The position numbers and the translations under genes are program-made. Source: Anthopleura xanthogrammica (Eukaryota > Cnidaria > Anthozoa > Actiniaria > Actiniidae). Taken from it: a DNA stretch of 64,000 nt. This document shows, in pieces, positions 22,371 to 31,913 of this stretch (positions are counted from its first letter, which is position 1; each line of letters opens with the position of its first letter). The stretch spans positions 2,067,191 through 2,131,190 of the forward strand of contig OZ025218.1 of assembly GCA_964019055.1 (NCBI GenBank), read 5' to 3'. The notes beneath the pieces are model-generated. The model did no database searches and was not told the DNA's origin. It saw only the letters and a program-made list of their open reading frames with translations.

Positions 22371-22858
22371 ATCAGTGATCAGTAGAGTGTTGTATTACCA
22401 CTGTTTTCATTGCTGCGCTGATCGAGACATAATTCGCCACAGGGAAATAGGCAATCAAATAAATCGTTCCCGTCTCCACTGCTCCCTAGTAACTTCAGAT
22501 ACCCTCACGGTTTATATGATTGACGGTATTCTGTTGCTCATTTACCTGTGGTGGTGTTTATCCTGGGGTGCTCACCATTAACCTTGAAAACCGAAAATTC
22601 CAGTTAGGAAAGAAAAGGGTATGTGTCATTCCAATCGGATATAGTTCCGCAAAACCGATAAAGGTAATTCACTTTTCCCGCTTTTTTCGGTTCTTCCGGT
22701 AGACGCGTGTATTATCTGTCGGAAGTCAACTAGTTTCCCGCTTTTTTTAATTTTTGATTGGTGGACGCGCGAATTTCCAACCGGATGGATTGGTTTAAAT
22801 GGTAAGCACTCCTGATCAGCGCGTAACAATAAAAACAGTGGTAGCACTTCATCTAGCT
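22371..22858. mobile_element. Foldback element, ~480 bp
   Basis: Ends read 'taccactgttttcattgctg' then cgctgatc on the left, and gatcagcgcgtaac then 'aaaaacagtggtagcac' on the right. These are inverted with a few mismatches. The interior has repeated ttcccgctttttt blocks. It ends about 35 bp short of the chitinase stop, so it probably forms its 3' untranslated region. Confidence 0.65.
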
Positions 22859-22891
22859 AATGCAGTACATCAACCTTTTATCTGGGAATGA

Positions 22892-25800
22892 TTAGCACTG
22901 CACATTCTGTGGCCAATCACAGTACTTCTTGACCTTGTTGTAGTTCAGTCCAGGTGGGCAGCTCTTGTGGTAGGCTACACCTGAAGCACAGACAATGTAC
23001 TTGCTGCAGCTTGCTGGGTTAGGGTAGTACCCGTCTGGTGACGAGGAACAGTCCACTGAACCTGGGAAGAGATTATACAAACATAATCATATAATGAAGC
23101 ACCTTTAATGTTTCATGCAGAATTTGCGTATAATATTGTCTCACCAGTAGGCGTGCTTGTAGTAGGTTTAGCAGTAGTTCCAGGAGACTGTGTAGTCACC
23201 ACGGGCGGTTTTGTCGTCGTGACTGGTGGTGGGTTAGTAGATGGCGCCTGTGTAGGAGGAATTATGGAACCACCACTGACCAGTTCAAATGCGTACTCAC
23301 TGTAGTGTTTACCGTTGATAATGTTGTTTTGATCCCAAGAACACTCCCAAAACATCAAGCCACCTACACCAGGCTTGTCGCGAATTTTCTAGCGATGGAA
23401 GGAAAAATGGAATAATCTTAAATGATTACTTATTAGCAGGCGTAGCTCAGTTAGTTAGGTTGGTTAGTGCACGGCCTTCAGAGCTAGTATCATTTCTTTG
23501 TTTAATGGTTGCGCATGAGAAGACACATGAATATGGATACAACTCAAACAAAGAATTTTATTCTCAAGAAAATGACACATGGTCTGAAATAGGAAAATAT
23601 TACACCCAATTTAAAAAGGTCTATTGACTTTGTTTGTTAACTTATTAGTTTTCTGTTAAACATGTAACTTAATTCTATTATGTTACCGGAAATGACGTCA
23701 TTCAAACAAAGCAAAGCATTTTGGGTAGTTTCAAGGGCACCTCATGTTACCACATGAGGGTTGTTTACCTTGTATGCCACAGCAAGCTGATCAGGTGGGA
23801 AGTAGTACTCAGGCTTCCCTGCCCCTCCTACACCAGATGGTAGACCCAGTAGAATGAGTGGTCCATTATTGATGCTGTTTGTCCACTTTAACCATTGATC
23901 CATCACAGATACGTAATACTGACTGCCAGGGTAGCAGTAATTGTTGTAAAACTGGATGAACAGATAGTCGAATTCATGTCCAACCTCTGGAATGAATAAC
24001 GATATACTTTGTAAATCAGTATGGTGAATGTGGTGGTAGTGTGTGAAAGTACTTACAGTCAAAACGGCTCAAGCTTACCTCCTCGAATCCATTAATGAAT
24101 TCATTATTCGAATATTGAGTTCATTATTGACTCCAAACTTAAGAATAGATTATCTACTTCAGTTTTGATTGGATTCTTCAATAATAGACCTCATCGGCTT
24201 GGGTGTAATGTTGTCCCATTTCAGACCACGTGTCATTCCCCAGAGTATCATTTCATTGTTTAACGGTTGCGCATGAGAAGATACATGAATATGGATACAA
24301 CTCAAACAAAGAATCTTATATTCTCAAGACCATGTGTTATTCCCTAGAGTATCATTTCTTTGTTTAACGGTTGCGCATGAGAAGATACATGAATATGGAT
24401 ACAACTCAAACAAAGAATATTATTCTGAGACAACAACCATTGTATTGACCCGATAGCTTCACGTATATGATTCTTAAGACAAAAGAATATCTCATTTGCA
24501 TGCATCCGTAATAACAGCTATTGTTCACCAACGAGAAAAACATTCAAGTTTTTTCGAAACCTGAAGCAATCATTTGGCTGATCTAAGTCAGAGCAAGGAA
24601 CGTTGGCTGTTGTGGAGGAAAACTGGCTCGGAGAAAAACTCTCGAGTCAAGGGAAAGACCTAACAAACTCTACTCACATGCGATGTCGAGTCAAGGAATA
24701 GGACCCGAGTCTGCAAAGGTGAGAGGTAAACAGTGGATATTATTTATCACTGAATGTACCTTTTAGTGCTGTTCCAGGGTTGACAGGTCCCATCCAGGCG
24801 TCAGGGTAAGGACACTGTGGCGCAGCTGTAATCAGATATTTTTTGCTCGAGTCTGTTCTCATCAGGCGACGTAACTCCTTCACGAAGTCTGGGTAATACT
24901 TGTAACTACCGATCTCAATGTCAAGATCAACACCATCCAATACAGCACTGAATATTACACAAAAACAACATCACAAGTGAGTACAGTTTGTTAGGTCTCT
25001 CTCTTGATTTTTTTGACGTTTTCCTCCGGGTTCTCCGGTTTTCCTCCCTCCGCAAAAGGCCTAACACGATAATTTCCAATTCCATCTGTGAGTTAGCTGT
25101 GCCTTGACTTAGATCAGCCCAGAGGTTGTTTCGGGGTTTGATCTGTGAGTTGGCCATGCCATGACTTCGATGAGCCCAGAGATTGCTCAAGGATACCGAT
25201 AAGTTTTGAAGGTTTTGTTTTTAAGAGACATCGTACTTACCTTAGGAATGGTCTTTTTCCTGGCAATTCCTGACCACCAAGGAACATATTCCAGATATTC
25301 TTTGCCAGAAAACGTGCATTAGCAGCACTTCCTAGAGTACCATCGCACGTATCTCCACCAAGAGAGATCAGAAATTTCTTGCCGAGTTTTTGACAGTCTC
25401 GTATAGCCCCACCGATTGATGCACACTCGTATATACCAGGGTATTTTGGATCGGGTACATAGCTACAGTGATGTGCGAAATTCATTCCTGGCAATCGATC
25501 TGTAAAAAAAAATCATTCGTTTTAATTCCTTATCCATTCATTTAGGGAATGGTAATCATATATTACGGACAGGGGGGTTAGGAGGATTAATCATTCATTG
25601 CGCATGCGTGGGCAGGAGGGGTAAAGAGGATCAAGGGGGGATCACATGGTTTTTATACGACTCGAGAGAGGGTCAGTTTTTCCTTGTCGGCTATGAACCC
25701 CTTGCAGCACATCGGAATGAAGCTCATTTTGGAGGAGAAAATTATAGATTTCTAATTCTCAGGAGATTGGAATTCTTTTGGTTTGACCTCCAAATTGAGC

Positions 25801-26999
25801 TGCTTTAACGTCACGTACAAGCGAGGGGTCCATTAAAGGGGGGATTCAAATATGAAAAACTAGCTACCACTAGTAACTAAGCGGGATGAAAAAAATGGTG
25901 CCTCTTAGGGGGGGATCAGTTAATCTTTATGATGTTGCTACAAAATTCCTCCGCAGTTGATAGATAATGATCGTTCAGTCCTTTGGTGGGTCACTTAAGG
26001 AACATTTCAAACGTCGATCTTCTCATGAGCCGAACCTTATGACATCAAAGAACACCGCCTTATTATCTATTTTTTTTCAATCCGTTCGACTCATTAGAAG
26101 ATCGAAATTTCACCTGGGCCTAAAAGTCAGTTCTACCTGCGTGACGAGGATCAAAGAGCCTGTGCACGAAGGCAATAACGTAGATATCGAAGTTAAAGTT
26201 GTTACAGAAGTGTCTCAGGTCTTTTTCGTAGTTCCATTTTCCAAACTTAGGTCCGGCAGAGTTCTGTCCCCAGTAACCGACGAGTAGCTGGCGATTTGGA
26301 AGAGCGCGTTCATTGATTCTGAAATCAAACGATGATCAACGTATTTTTCTACTATATTTTATATAAGCATATTTGGGTGCGGTTTTGTACCAGAGTATTG
26401 GAAAATCATGAGTGACGTAGCGGTAGCGCACTCGCCTCTCATCTCTGGGTTTCGGGTTCGATTCCTGGACTTGACATCACATGTGAGTAGAGTTTGTTAA
26501 GTCTCTCCCTTGATTTGAGGGGTTTTCTTCAGGTTCTCAGGTTTTCCATTCATCATTCACAACTGATCACACTAAATTCCAATTCGATCCGTGCCTTGAC
26601 TTAGATCAGCCCAGAGGTTGTTTCAGGGTTTGATCTGTGAGTTAGCCATGCCCTGACTTAGATCAGCCCAGAGGTTGTTTCAGGGTTCGATCTGTGAGTT
26701 AGCCATGCCCTGACTTAGAACAGCTCAGAGGTTATTTCAGGGTTCGATCTGTGAGTTAGCAATGCCCTGACTAAGGTCAGCAAGGTTAATTTAGGATTCG
26801 ATCTGGGAGTTAGCCGTGCCTTTACTTTGATCAGCCCATAGGTACGTTCATGGTATCGATAAAATTTAAAGGTTGAAATTTTGGGAAAAGAATGACAATC
26901 AAACCTAACACAAGGACTGTATGATGCTTACCTGTACGATGCAACCCGCTCAACAACACAAACAGCGACTACCGTAAGAATTACAATCCGCAAGTCCAT
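22892..26999 (-). CDS. Secreted GH18 chitinase with CBM14 chitin-binding tail
   Basis: Seven in-frame exons: 26999-26932, 26318-26137, 25499-25241, 24947-24760, 23986-23769, 23388-23145 and 23061-22892, giving 442 aa. Residues 1-21 are a signal peptide (LRIVILTVVAVCVV). The GH18 barrel begins QLLVGYWGQN and includes KKFLISLGGD and the catalytic motif DGVDLDIE at 174-181, with Glu181 as predicted acid. It ends near GGLMFWECSWD. The sequence is of the hevamine/class III type. A Thr/Pro linker of about 40 residues leads to a six-Cys CBM14 (peritrophin-A) domain at about 387-442. It should hydrolyse chitin outside the cell, in digestion or in remodelling of chitin-containing material. Several introns carry SINE or MITE copies but none breaks an exon. 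Confidence 0.93.
23437..23640. mobile_element. SINE head interrupted by MITE family 3
   Basis: The segment 23437-23490 starts as a tRNA-like head (GGCGTAGCTCAGTTAG) and stops abruptly at tatcatttctttg, the family 3 sequence. Family 3 then runs to 'gaaataggaaaatattac'. It is in chitinase intron 5. Confidence 0.65.
24053..24450. mobile_element. Left half of a 4383-type MITE joined to tandem MITE family 3 units
   Basis: 24053-24195 matches the left half of the element at 4383-4715. From about 24195 two head-to-tail family 3 segments follow, each with 'gaatatggatacaactcaaa'. It lies in chitinase intron 4. Confidence 0.75.
24555..24735 (-). mobile_element. SINE family 1 copy
   Basis: It has the body motif gaggaaaactgg, then aacaaactctactcacatg and a degraded B box (ggacccgag). 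It is diverged and lies in chitinase intron 4. Confidence 0.65.
24965..25205 (+). mobile_element. SINE family 1 body without head
   Basis: Shares gtgagtacagtttgttagg, ctccggttttcctccctcc and the 'gacttagatcagcccagagg' tail unit with the copy at 26400. It lies in chitinase intron 3. Confidence 0.7.
25690..25832. mobile_element. MITE family 2 copy
   Basis: The terminal sequences gaaccccttgcagcac and acgtcacgtacaagcgaggg match other copies, with the gaggaga and ctccaaattgagctgc arms inverted. It lies in chitinase intron 2. Confidence 0.8.
26005..26125. mobile_element. MITE family 1 copy
   Basis: Same layout as at 14578 (cgtcgatcttctcatgagcc, then tagaagatcgaaattt), with mutations in the right arm. 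Its right end is about 12 bp from the donor of chitinase exon 2. Confidence 0.85.
26400..26870 (+). mobile_element. SINE family 1 with expanded ~59-bp tail repeat
   Basis: The head has gacgtagcggtagcgc and the B box GGTTCGATTCC. The body has gagtagagtttgttaagtc. The tail holds about four tandem units of 'gttagccatgccctgactta' plus 'cagaggttgtttcagggt'. Located in chitinase intron 1. Confidence 0.85.
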
Positions 27000-27640
27000 T
27001 GTTAAGGTACAATATCTGACCACTTTATGAACAAAGGATAATACTAGTGTACTAGTCAATGTAAAGGAAGGGTTTACCAGCCTACGCCAGCTGAACTAAC
27101 ACAGACAGGCTTCGCTTGAAACATCTACTTTTTTGTTAGCTTATTGGTTTGAGAGTTGCTCTGTGCACTTCTCTTTTCTTACTTTATCTGTGGATCGCGC
27201 AGGAACATAGGAAATACTCGGATTAGCTTCGTAATTATAACGAAATTTTTTTTTTTTTTTTGTATAAAAAAAAATCTCAAGATACCACTGGTACACTTCT
27301 CAAAATAATGCCTAAAGGGACAGATCGAACTACACTTTATGTTGCCTGTTACACTTGCTTACAATTGTGTTGCATCAGCTGTTTCCAGTCATGCGCAGTA
27401 ATGGTGTACTTGTCTCTGTGACATGACGTCTCTGTGGGTTGCAGTGTTCTTCTTTGTTTAGCTGTGCAGCGGCTGTCCACGAATCGTCTTGTCAATCATC
27501 TTGTCAAGATTCATTTGAGCAGTGTTAGCCTCGATTTTGCGTAGAATATTTATGTATTCCAGTAAGGGTTCGAGGAATTTTAAAGTTTTGTGCCGTTGTC
27601 ATTTGTGAGTGTTTGGACACTGAAATGAGGCTATCCCTGG
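27000..27640. other. 5' flank of chitinase, no gene seen
   Basis: Holds the presumed chitinase promoter and a poly-T run at about 27246-27261. No recognisable motif beyond that. Confidence 0.4.
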
Positions 27641-27647
27641 TAAATGA

Positions 27648-27824
27648 AACTCAGTACTCAATAAACACACAGCGGTATTGTACGAAGATCTATTGCGTAG
27701 AAAATATGCACAGTCTAACAAGGAACTCTTGGAAGAGAATGCTTGGCGAGAACTGGAGGTTTCCTTCCACTGCAGCCTAAGACCGGTGAGGATCATGGGA
27801 AACATATCGTATCAAGGAATCTAG
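27648..27824 (+). other. Unexplained 58-codon open frame
   Basis: The frame from AAC at 27648 to TAG at 27822 reads a charged helical stretch (LYEDLLRRKYAQSNKELLEE). Composition looks protein-like, but there is no start codon, clear splice acceptor or known family. It may be a relic of a mobile-element gene. Confidence 0.15.
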
Positions 27825-27969
27825 AAAGTTCTTTGGCATCTTCTTCGAGAGCGTTTAGCCATTTATTCTTCAACTAGACGCTCTTGGAGCGTTCACTGAG
27901 TTGCCTGTGTAAGTATTCTAGAGCTCAATGATGAACATTCCAAGTCTCGCCAAATCACCAAGTTAATAG

Positions 27970-28095
27970 CTGGGTTTCACTTGACGTCATTTCCTGTCTC
28001 GTGCGGAATGTTCATCAGCTGAATCACTAGAATTCTTTCTGGTTGACAGCACATGGTGGTCAGTGTTTGACTTTTATCAGCTGATTGAAACCCAG
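27970..28095. mobile_element. MITE family 6, uninterrupted copy
   Basis: Ends ctgggtttcacttga and cagctgattgaaacccag are inverted. This copy shows the pre-insertion state of the nested element at 17328-17651. Confidence 0.85.
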
Positions 28096-28254
28096 TTTTC
28101 CTTTACTATATCTATTTCAGGATCGAAACTGCTTACTGCCAAATAAGCTTTTTTATATCAAGATGTAATTTTGGTTATAGAGCATTTTCACCGAGTTGAA
28201 CGAATGATATTGTGCCCTGAAACACACAGCAATTCAATAAAATAACACCGATTA

Positions 28255-29222
28255 AGTAAGGGTTAGAGAATAACCGCGAGTGCTTTATGGGATATAGAGC
28301 TCCGAGCATTGATAGAAAGCTACGATGGCGAAGCCCGAGTGGCTTTTTATTATTGCGAGTGTTTACTCTCTAACCGATTGAGAATATAAAGTCATACTCA
28401 CGAGACCATTGTTTGTATGCATTTTCTTGCTACGTTTTTTTTGTTCCCCTCCCAAGAGAAAATGAATCTTTGAATAAAAGTAATTTACGACATATTTTTT
28501 TAGCTTTGAAACAACAGAAATACAATGAAATGTTCTGTTCATTAAGAACATGTATGTGATGGTCTGTCCCACGAGACTTAAGAAATTTAATCGAGAATTT
28601 ACATAGTCAGTTGTATCTGTAACATGAAGAGACGAAAGCGGCCAAGGTTTCTGTCGACAAGTTTCAATATAATTTCAAGACCAAATTGTAAGTACAAGTT
28701 CTGAAGAGAGAAAAAACACGCTTTTTGAGTTTTAGCTTATAAAATGTTAAAAGTTGTCTCATAAGACTTGTCTGAAAAAATGTTAATATATATTTATTTC
28801 GAATTATAGTTTGCCATGACTAGATGTCAGAGCGAATGTAAAAGACCGTAGTATGTCCATAACAGTCAATCATCCTACTACAATGTCATGTGCATACGCC
28901 GGTAAGAAACCAAAACTTATATAAATTTGTAATACGTCAAAGAACGCAAATAAGTTGCCGTAAGCTGAATATTGGCAAGACGTGGTCCAGAATCGATTCA
29001 AAGAAATGCATTCAAAAAGTTTCGATTTTTGCGGGAAAAGACAAAGCAATTCGTTTCTTGTATAATTGGGCCAAATATCGTAAAAAAATTGCATCGCTAC
29101 ATTTGACGAACAAGTATCTGTTTAAAAATACTTTTAAAAATGTCTAACTTAGTTTCTCTATGAGAAATAGAATATTGAAATACTGATTGCTGATTGGTCG
29201 AGTGAGTATGACAATATTCTAA
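28255..29222. mobile_element. Two adjoining foldbacks: a short one (28265-28378) and a longer one (28379-29222)
   Basis: The short one has inverted gggttagagaata and tactctctaacc ends. The longer one starts agaatataaagtcatactca and ends tgagtatgacaatattct, about 840 bp apart. Frames inside (up to 85 codons) match nothing I recognise, so any transposase is gone. Confidence 0.55.
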
Positions 29223-29229
29223 GACTACA

Positions 29230-30380
29230 TAAATAAACAACGATTTCACCTTGAGTTTCAGTGAATTACAATTCTTGTTTTCTGTGCTCTGACACATCTG
29301 GTCATCGATGCAAATACTCAACATGGCCTCTTGGCAGTTCGCTTTCTCGTAGATCACAATCTGATCGTCTGAATTAAAGTTCTTGTGGTCAGCTTTCAAA
29401 GTTTTGTTTGTCAGTCGTTTCGTAGTTTGTGTCAGTATAGTTTGTGTTTGAGATCTCGTAAGATCTAGTTTGGCTAGATAGTTTTAATATTCTCATAGTT
29501 TGCTCATAGATTCTCATGGTTCACTCTTTGAGTACGTGGACGAACCCGTTCCAAAATCGCCCAATAACATCTTTTAGTGTAGGTCTACCACGTACGGCGT
29601 GTGCATTTGTAAGTAGTTTGAGCGTAGCGATAAAAAAGCTAAATATAATGGTAGGCCATATGCCTACAGACAACATACCTCGATCAAGAAAAGAGCCCTA
29701 ATAATTAAGTAATTATCTATCGACGAACCTCGAAGGATTGATGCAATGGCGACCGAGCAATGACAAATAGACCTACCTCATGCTCAATTATCATACGATT
29801 AATTCTGTCAACATTTATGCAATCATATTTGAGAAATAGACAAACCAAAACTCCATTGGGCAGACAATTGCTATGGTTACGAGTTTCGTCCAATCACATA
29901 TTGCGCAACTTTTCGATTTTCCGACGCCCGAAAAAGATTTTTAGACTGGGCTGTCACAGGCAACCCAGTAATACATTTGATAGTAATACTAAACACTTTT
30001 GGTAAAATGTGTTGTATTTCGAGTGACCACTTGATGAGCTGTTCTCGTTAATGATGATGTCATCGGTTTATATGTGGGGGTGGGGTGGGGACCACATGGG
30101 AGGAAAGAACAGTATTGCAAGCAAAGGTGTAACTCTTGTATCACAATACATTCATTGATAAAATGTAATAACAATAAATAATATAATAACAAAATGATAT
30201 TGAAACATAACAAAAATCACGTCAATAATATTTTTAATCATTAAACTAATGGTGTTGTATTTACAAACCCATTACTTTCCACTTGCTAATAAATATTTAC
30301 AACTAAAAATATACAAACAAGCAGGTCGGCATTACTTCATCGAGTCTATAAAATCAGATATGATTATGCTAACCACATCT
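29230..30380. other. Intergenic stretch, nothing recognised
   Basis: AT-rich, with a G-rich run (gtgggggtggggtgggg) at about 30074. Short frames lack family features. Confidence 0.4.
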
Positions 30381-30384
30381 CATG

Positions 30385-30450
30385 ATTGTAAAGCGCTTTT
30401 AATTATATCCATATAGAAAGGGCGCTATATAAATCATCGTAATCATAATG
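30385..30450. repeat. SINE 3' tail fragment
   Basis: gattgtaaagcgcttttaa then gggcgctatataaatcatc matches the 3' end of SINE family 2 at about 14370-14420. Confidence 0.6.
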
Positions 30451-30503
30451 AAATGCGTTCGGTGTGAATAATAGAATAAAGAATTAAGAGAAAAATATCA
30501 TAT

Positions 30504-30574
30504 GCCCTTGGCAGGACTCGAACCCACGGTTTCGGTATACTAGTCCGACGTGTTAACCACTACACTACAAGGAC
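30504..30574 (-). tRNA. tRNA-Thr(AGT)-like sequence, copy 1
   Basis: It is identical in sequence to the plus-strand copy at 30834-30904, in reverse orientation. See that entry for the fold. Because both copies sit in a larger inverted repeat, a tRNA-derived repeat is as likely as a working gene. Confidence 0.4.
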
Positions 30575-30833
30575 CAACCACGCTGGTTACGCAGCCAGGC
30601 AATGTTGTATATGTGGCAACTGTGGGGGTCCTGCCAAGGGCATATGATATTTTTCTCTTAATTCTTTATTCTATTATTCACACCGAACGCATTTCATTTC
30701 ACTAGTATTATCCTCAATTGTGCGTAAATATTTACGGTGTTCAGCTTACCCATGAGATTAATATCGCCCTGGACCCCCACAGTTGCCACATATACAACAT
30801 TGCCTGGCTGCGTAACCAGCGCTAGCGTGGTTG

Positions 30834-30904
30834 GTCCTTGTAGTGTAGTGGTTAACACGTCGGACTAGTATACCGAAACCGTGGGTTCGAGTCCTGCCAA
30901 GGGC
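30834..30904 (+). tRNA. tRNA-Thr(AGT)-like sequence, copy 2
   Basis: It folds as a cloverleaf: acceptor GTCCTTG/CAAGGGC (7 bp, one G-T), D stem GTGT/ACAC, anticodon arm TCGGA/ACCGA with loop CTAGTAT (anticodon AGT), T arm GTGGG/CCTGC with loop TTCGAGT. The A box (TGTAGTGG) and B box (GGTTCGAGTCC) are intact. Weak points are an A-A pair closing the anticodon loop and two wobble pairs in the T stem. No intron. Confidence 0.45.
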
Positions 30905-30910
30905 ATATTC

Positions 30911-31150
30911 ATAATCATATCCAAACACAGCTGATAAGCTATAGTTAACTCTAATATCACAGTGTCTCATTGAACATAATAGTTCAATCTAAACTAGCCC
31001 ATTAGATATCAATCAACATGTTATCTGGGTTATTCTAACATTGAGTCTCGCTACAAATAGCACCCAAACTTCCAAGAAATAATGTAGAGAGAGAATTAAT
31101 GAAGCTGCTATACACAGCTGAAAAATAGAAATGTCAAACTTCTACTCATG
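30911..31150. other. AT-rich spacer, nothing recognised
   Basis: No coding or repeat signal seen between the tRNA-like copies and the LINE remnant. Confidence 0.4.
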
Positions 31151-31239
31151 AAAATTATGATAATAATAAACGCAAATGTATTAATATATTTTTTTCAAAA
31201 AAAAAACAAAAAAACAAGTAGCTACAAAGCAAATATATA

Positions 31240-31480
31240 CGAATTTCGAGTTGATTCATCAATAATTTGCTATGCTGAGTGCACGATGTGCAGGAGTAAC
31301 ATGAGCATCCTTTAAAATCGATATTACTTATGCTATTTCGAAATTGGGAAATGGATTTACTAAGCTTGATAGAATTATCTAGATTGTTCCAATAATGAGT
31401 AACAATATAAGAAAACAAATTATGTACGAATGAGCTATTGTATGATACTTGCTCAACCTTGAGACCATTGCCCCTTAAGT
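31240..31480 (-). pseudogene. Remnant of a non-LTR retrotransposon reverse-transcriptase C-terminus
   Basis: In a 151-codon minus frame (31610-31155) the part VEQVSYNSSFVHNLFSYIV, then HYWNNLDNSI, resembles the conserved tail of LINE polymerases (fRvv-lWNsLP...sl..Fk). Only this tail remains; no catalytic YADD region is nearby. Confidence 0.6.
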
Positions 31481-31750
31481 AATATATACAATATGAGTGG
31501 CCGTGTTGTATCAGATATGCAACCACGAGCCGAAGGCGAGTTATTGTATATCTGATACAACACGGACACGAATATTGTATATTACTTATGAAACGTCTAG
31601 GTGTATACATTCATGTTCTACTAAAATTTTAAAGATAAAATTGAATTTAGCTGAGAAAATTGGAGTTAAAGTTTATGCAAATCAGGACGATTTTGTATCA
31701 GATATACAACCTGCTCCACGGACAATGATTTCTATGTGTTTTCCTCATTA

Positions 31751-31756
31751 TTTATT
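31751..31756 (-). terminator. Candidate polyadenylation signal for the TRIM-NHL gene
   Basis: AATAAA on the minus strand about 158 bases past the stop codon at 31914. Confidence 0.5.
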
Positions 31757-31913
31757 CATGAGCTTTATAAGTAATATTTAGTGATTCTTGGTCTAAAAAA
31801 CCTAGAGATATATGATGTGGTCAGCCCAATAATAAAAGGGTTATCAGAATGTCACTGCTTTCATTTTGTATGAGAGGGATAAAAGTGTAAAAGTGTTGAA
31901 TGGTTGATATCTA

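Larger units (their letters stand above)
30451..30910. repeat. Compound inverted repeat around the two tRNA-like copies
   Basis: Two overlapping inversions: 30451-30515 with 30615-30700 (atatcatatgcccttggcag), and 30504-30628 with 30771-30908 (ggacccccacagttgcc ... ctggctgcgtaaccagcg). Confidence 0.85.

Noticed and set aside
28379..29222. Possible transposase gene in the 840-bp foldback
   Set aside because: The 85- and 74-codon frames have no transposase motifs and are interrupted; treated as a nonautonomous element.
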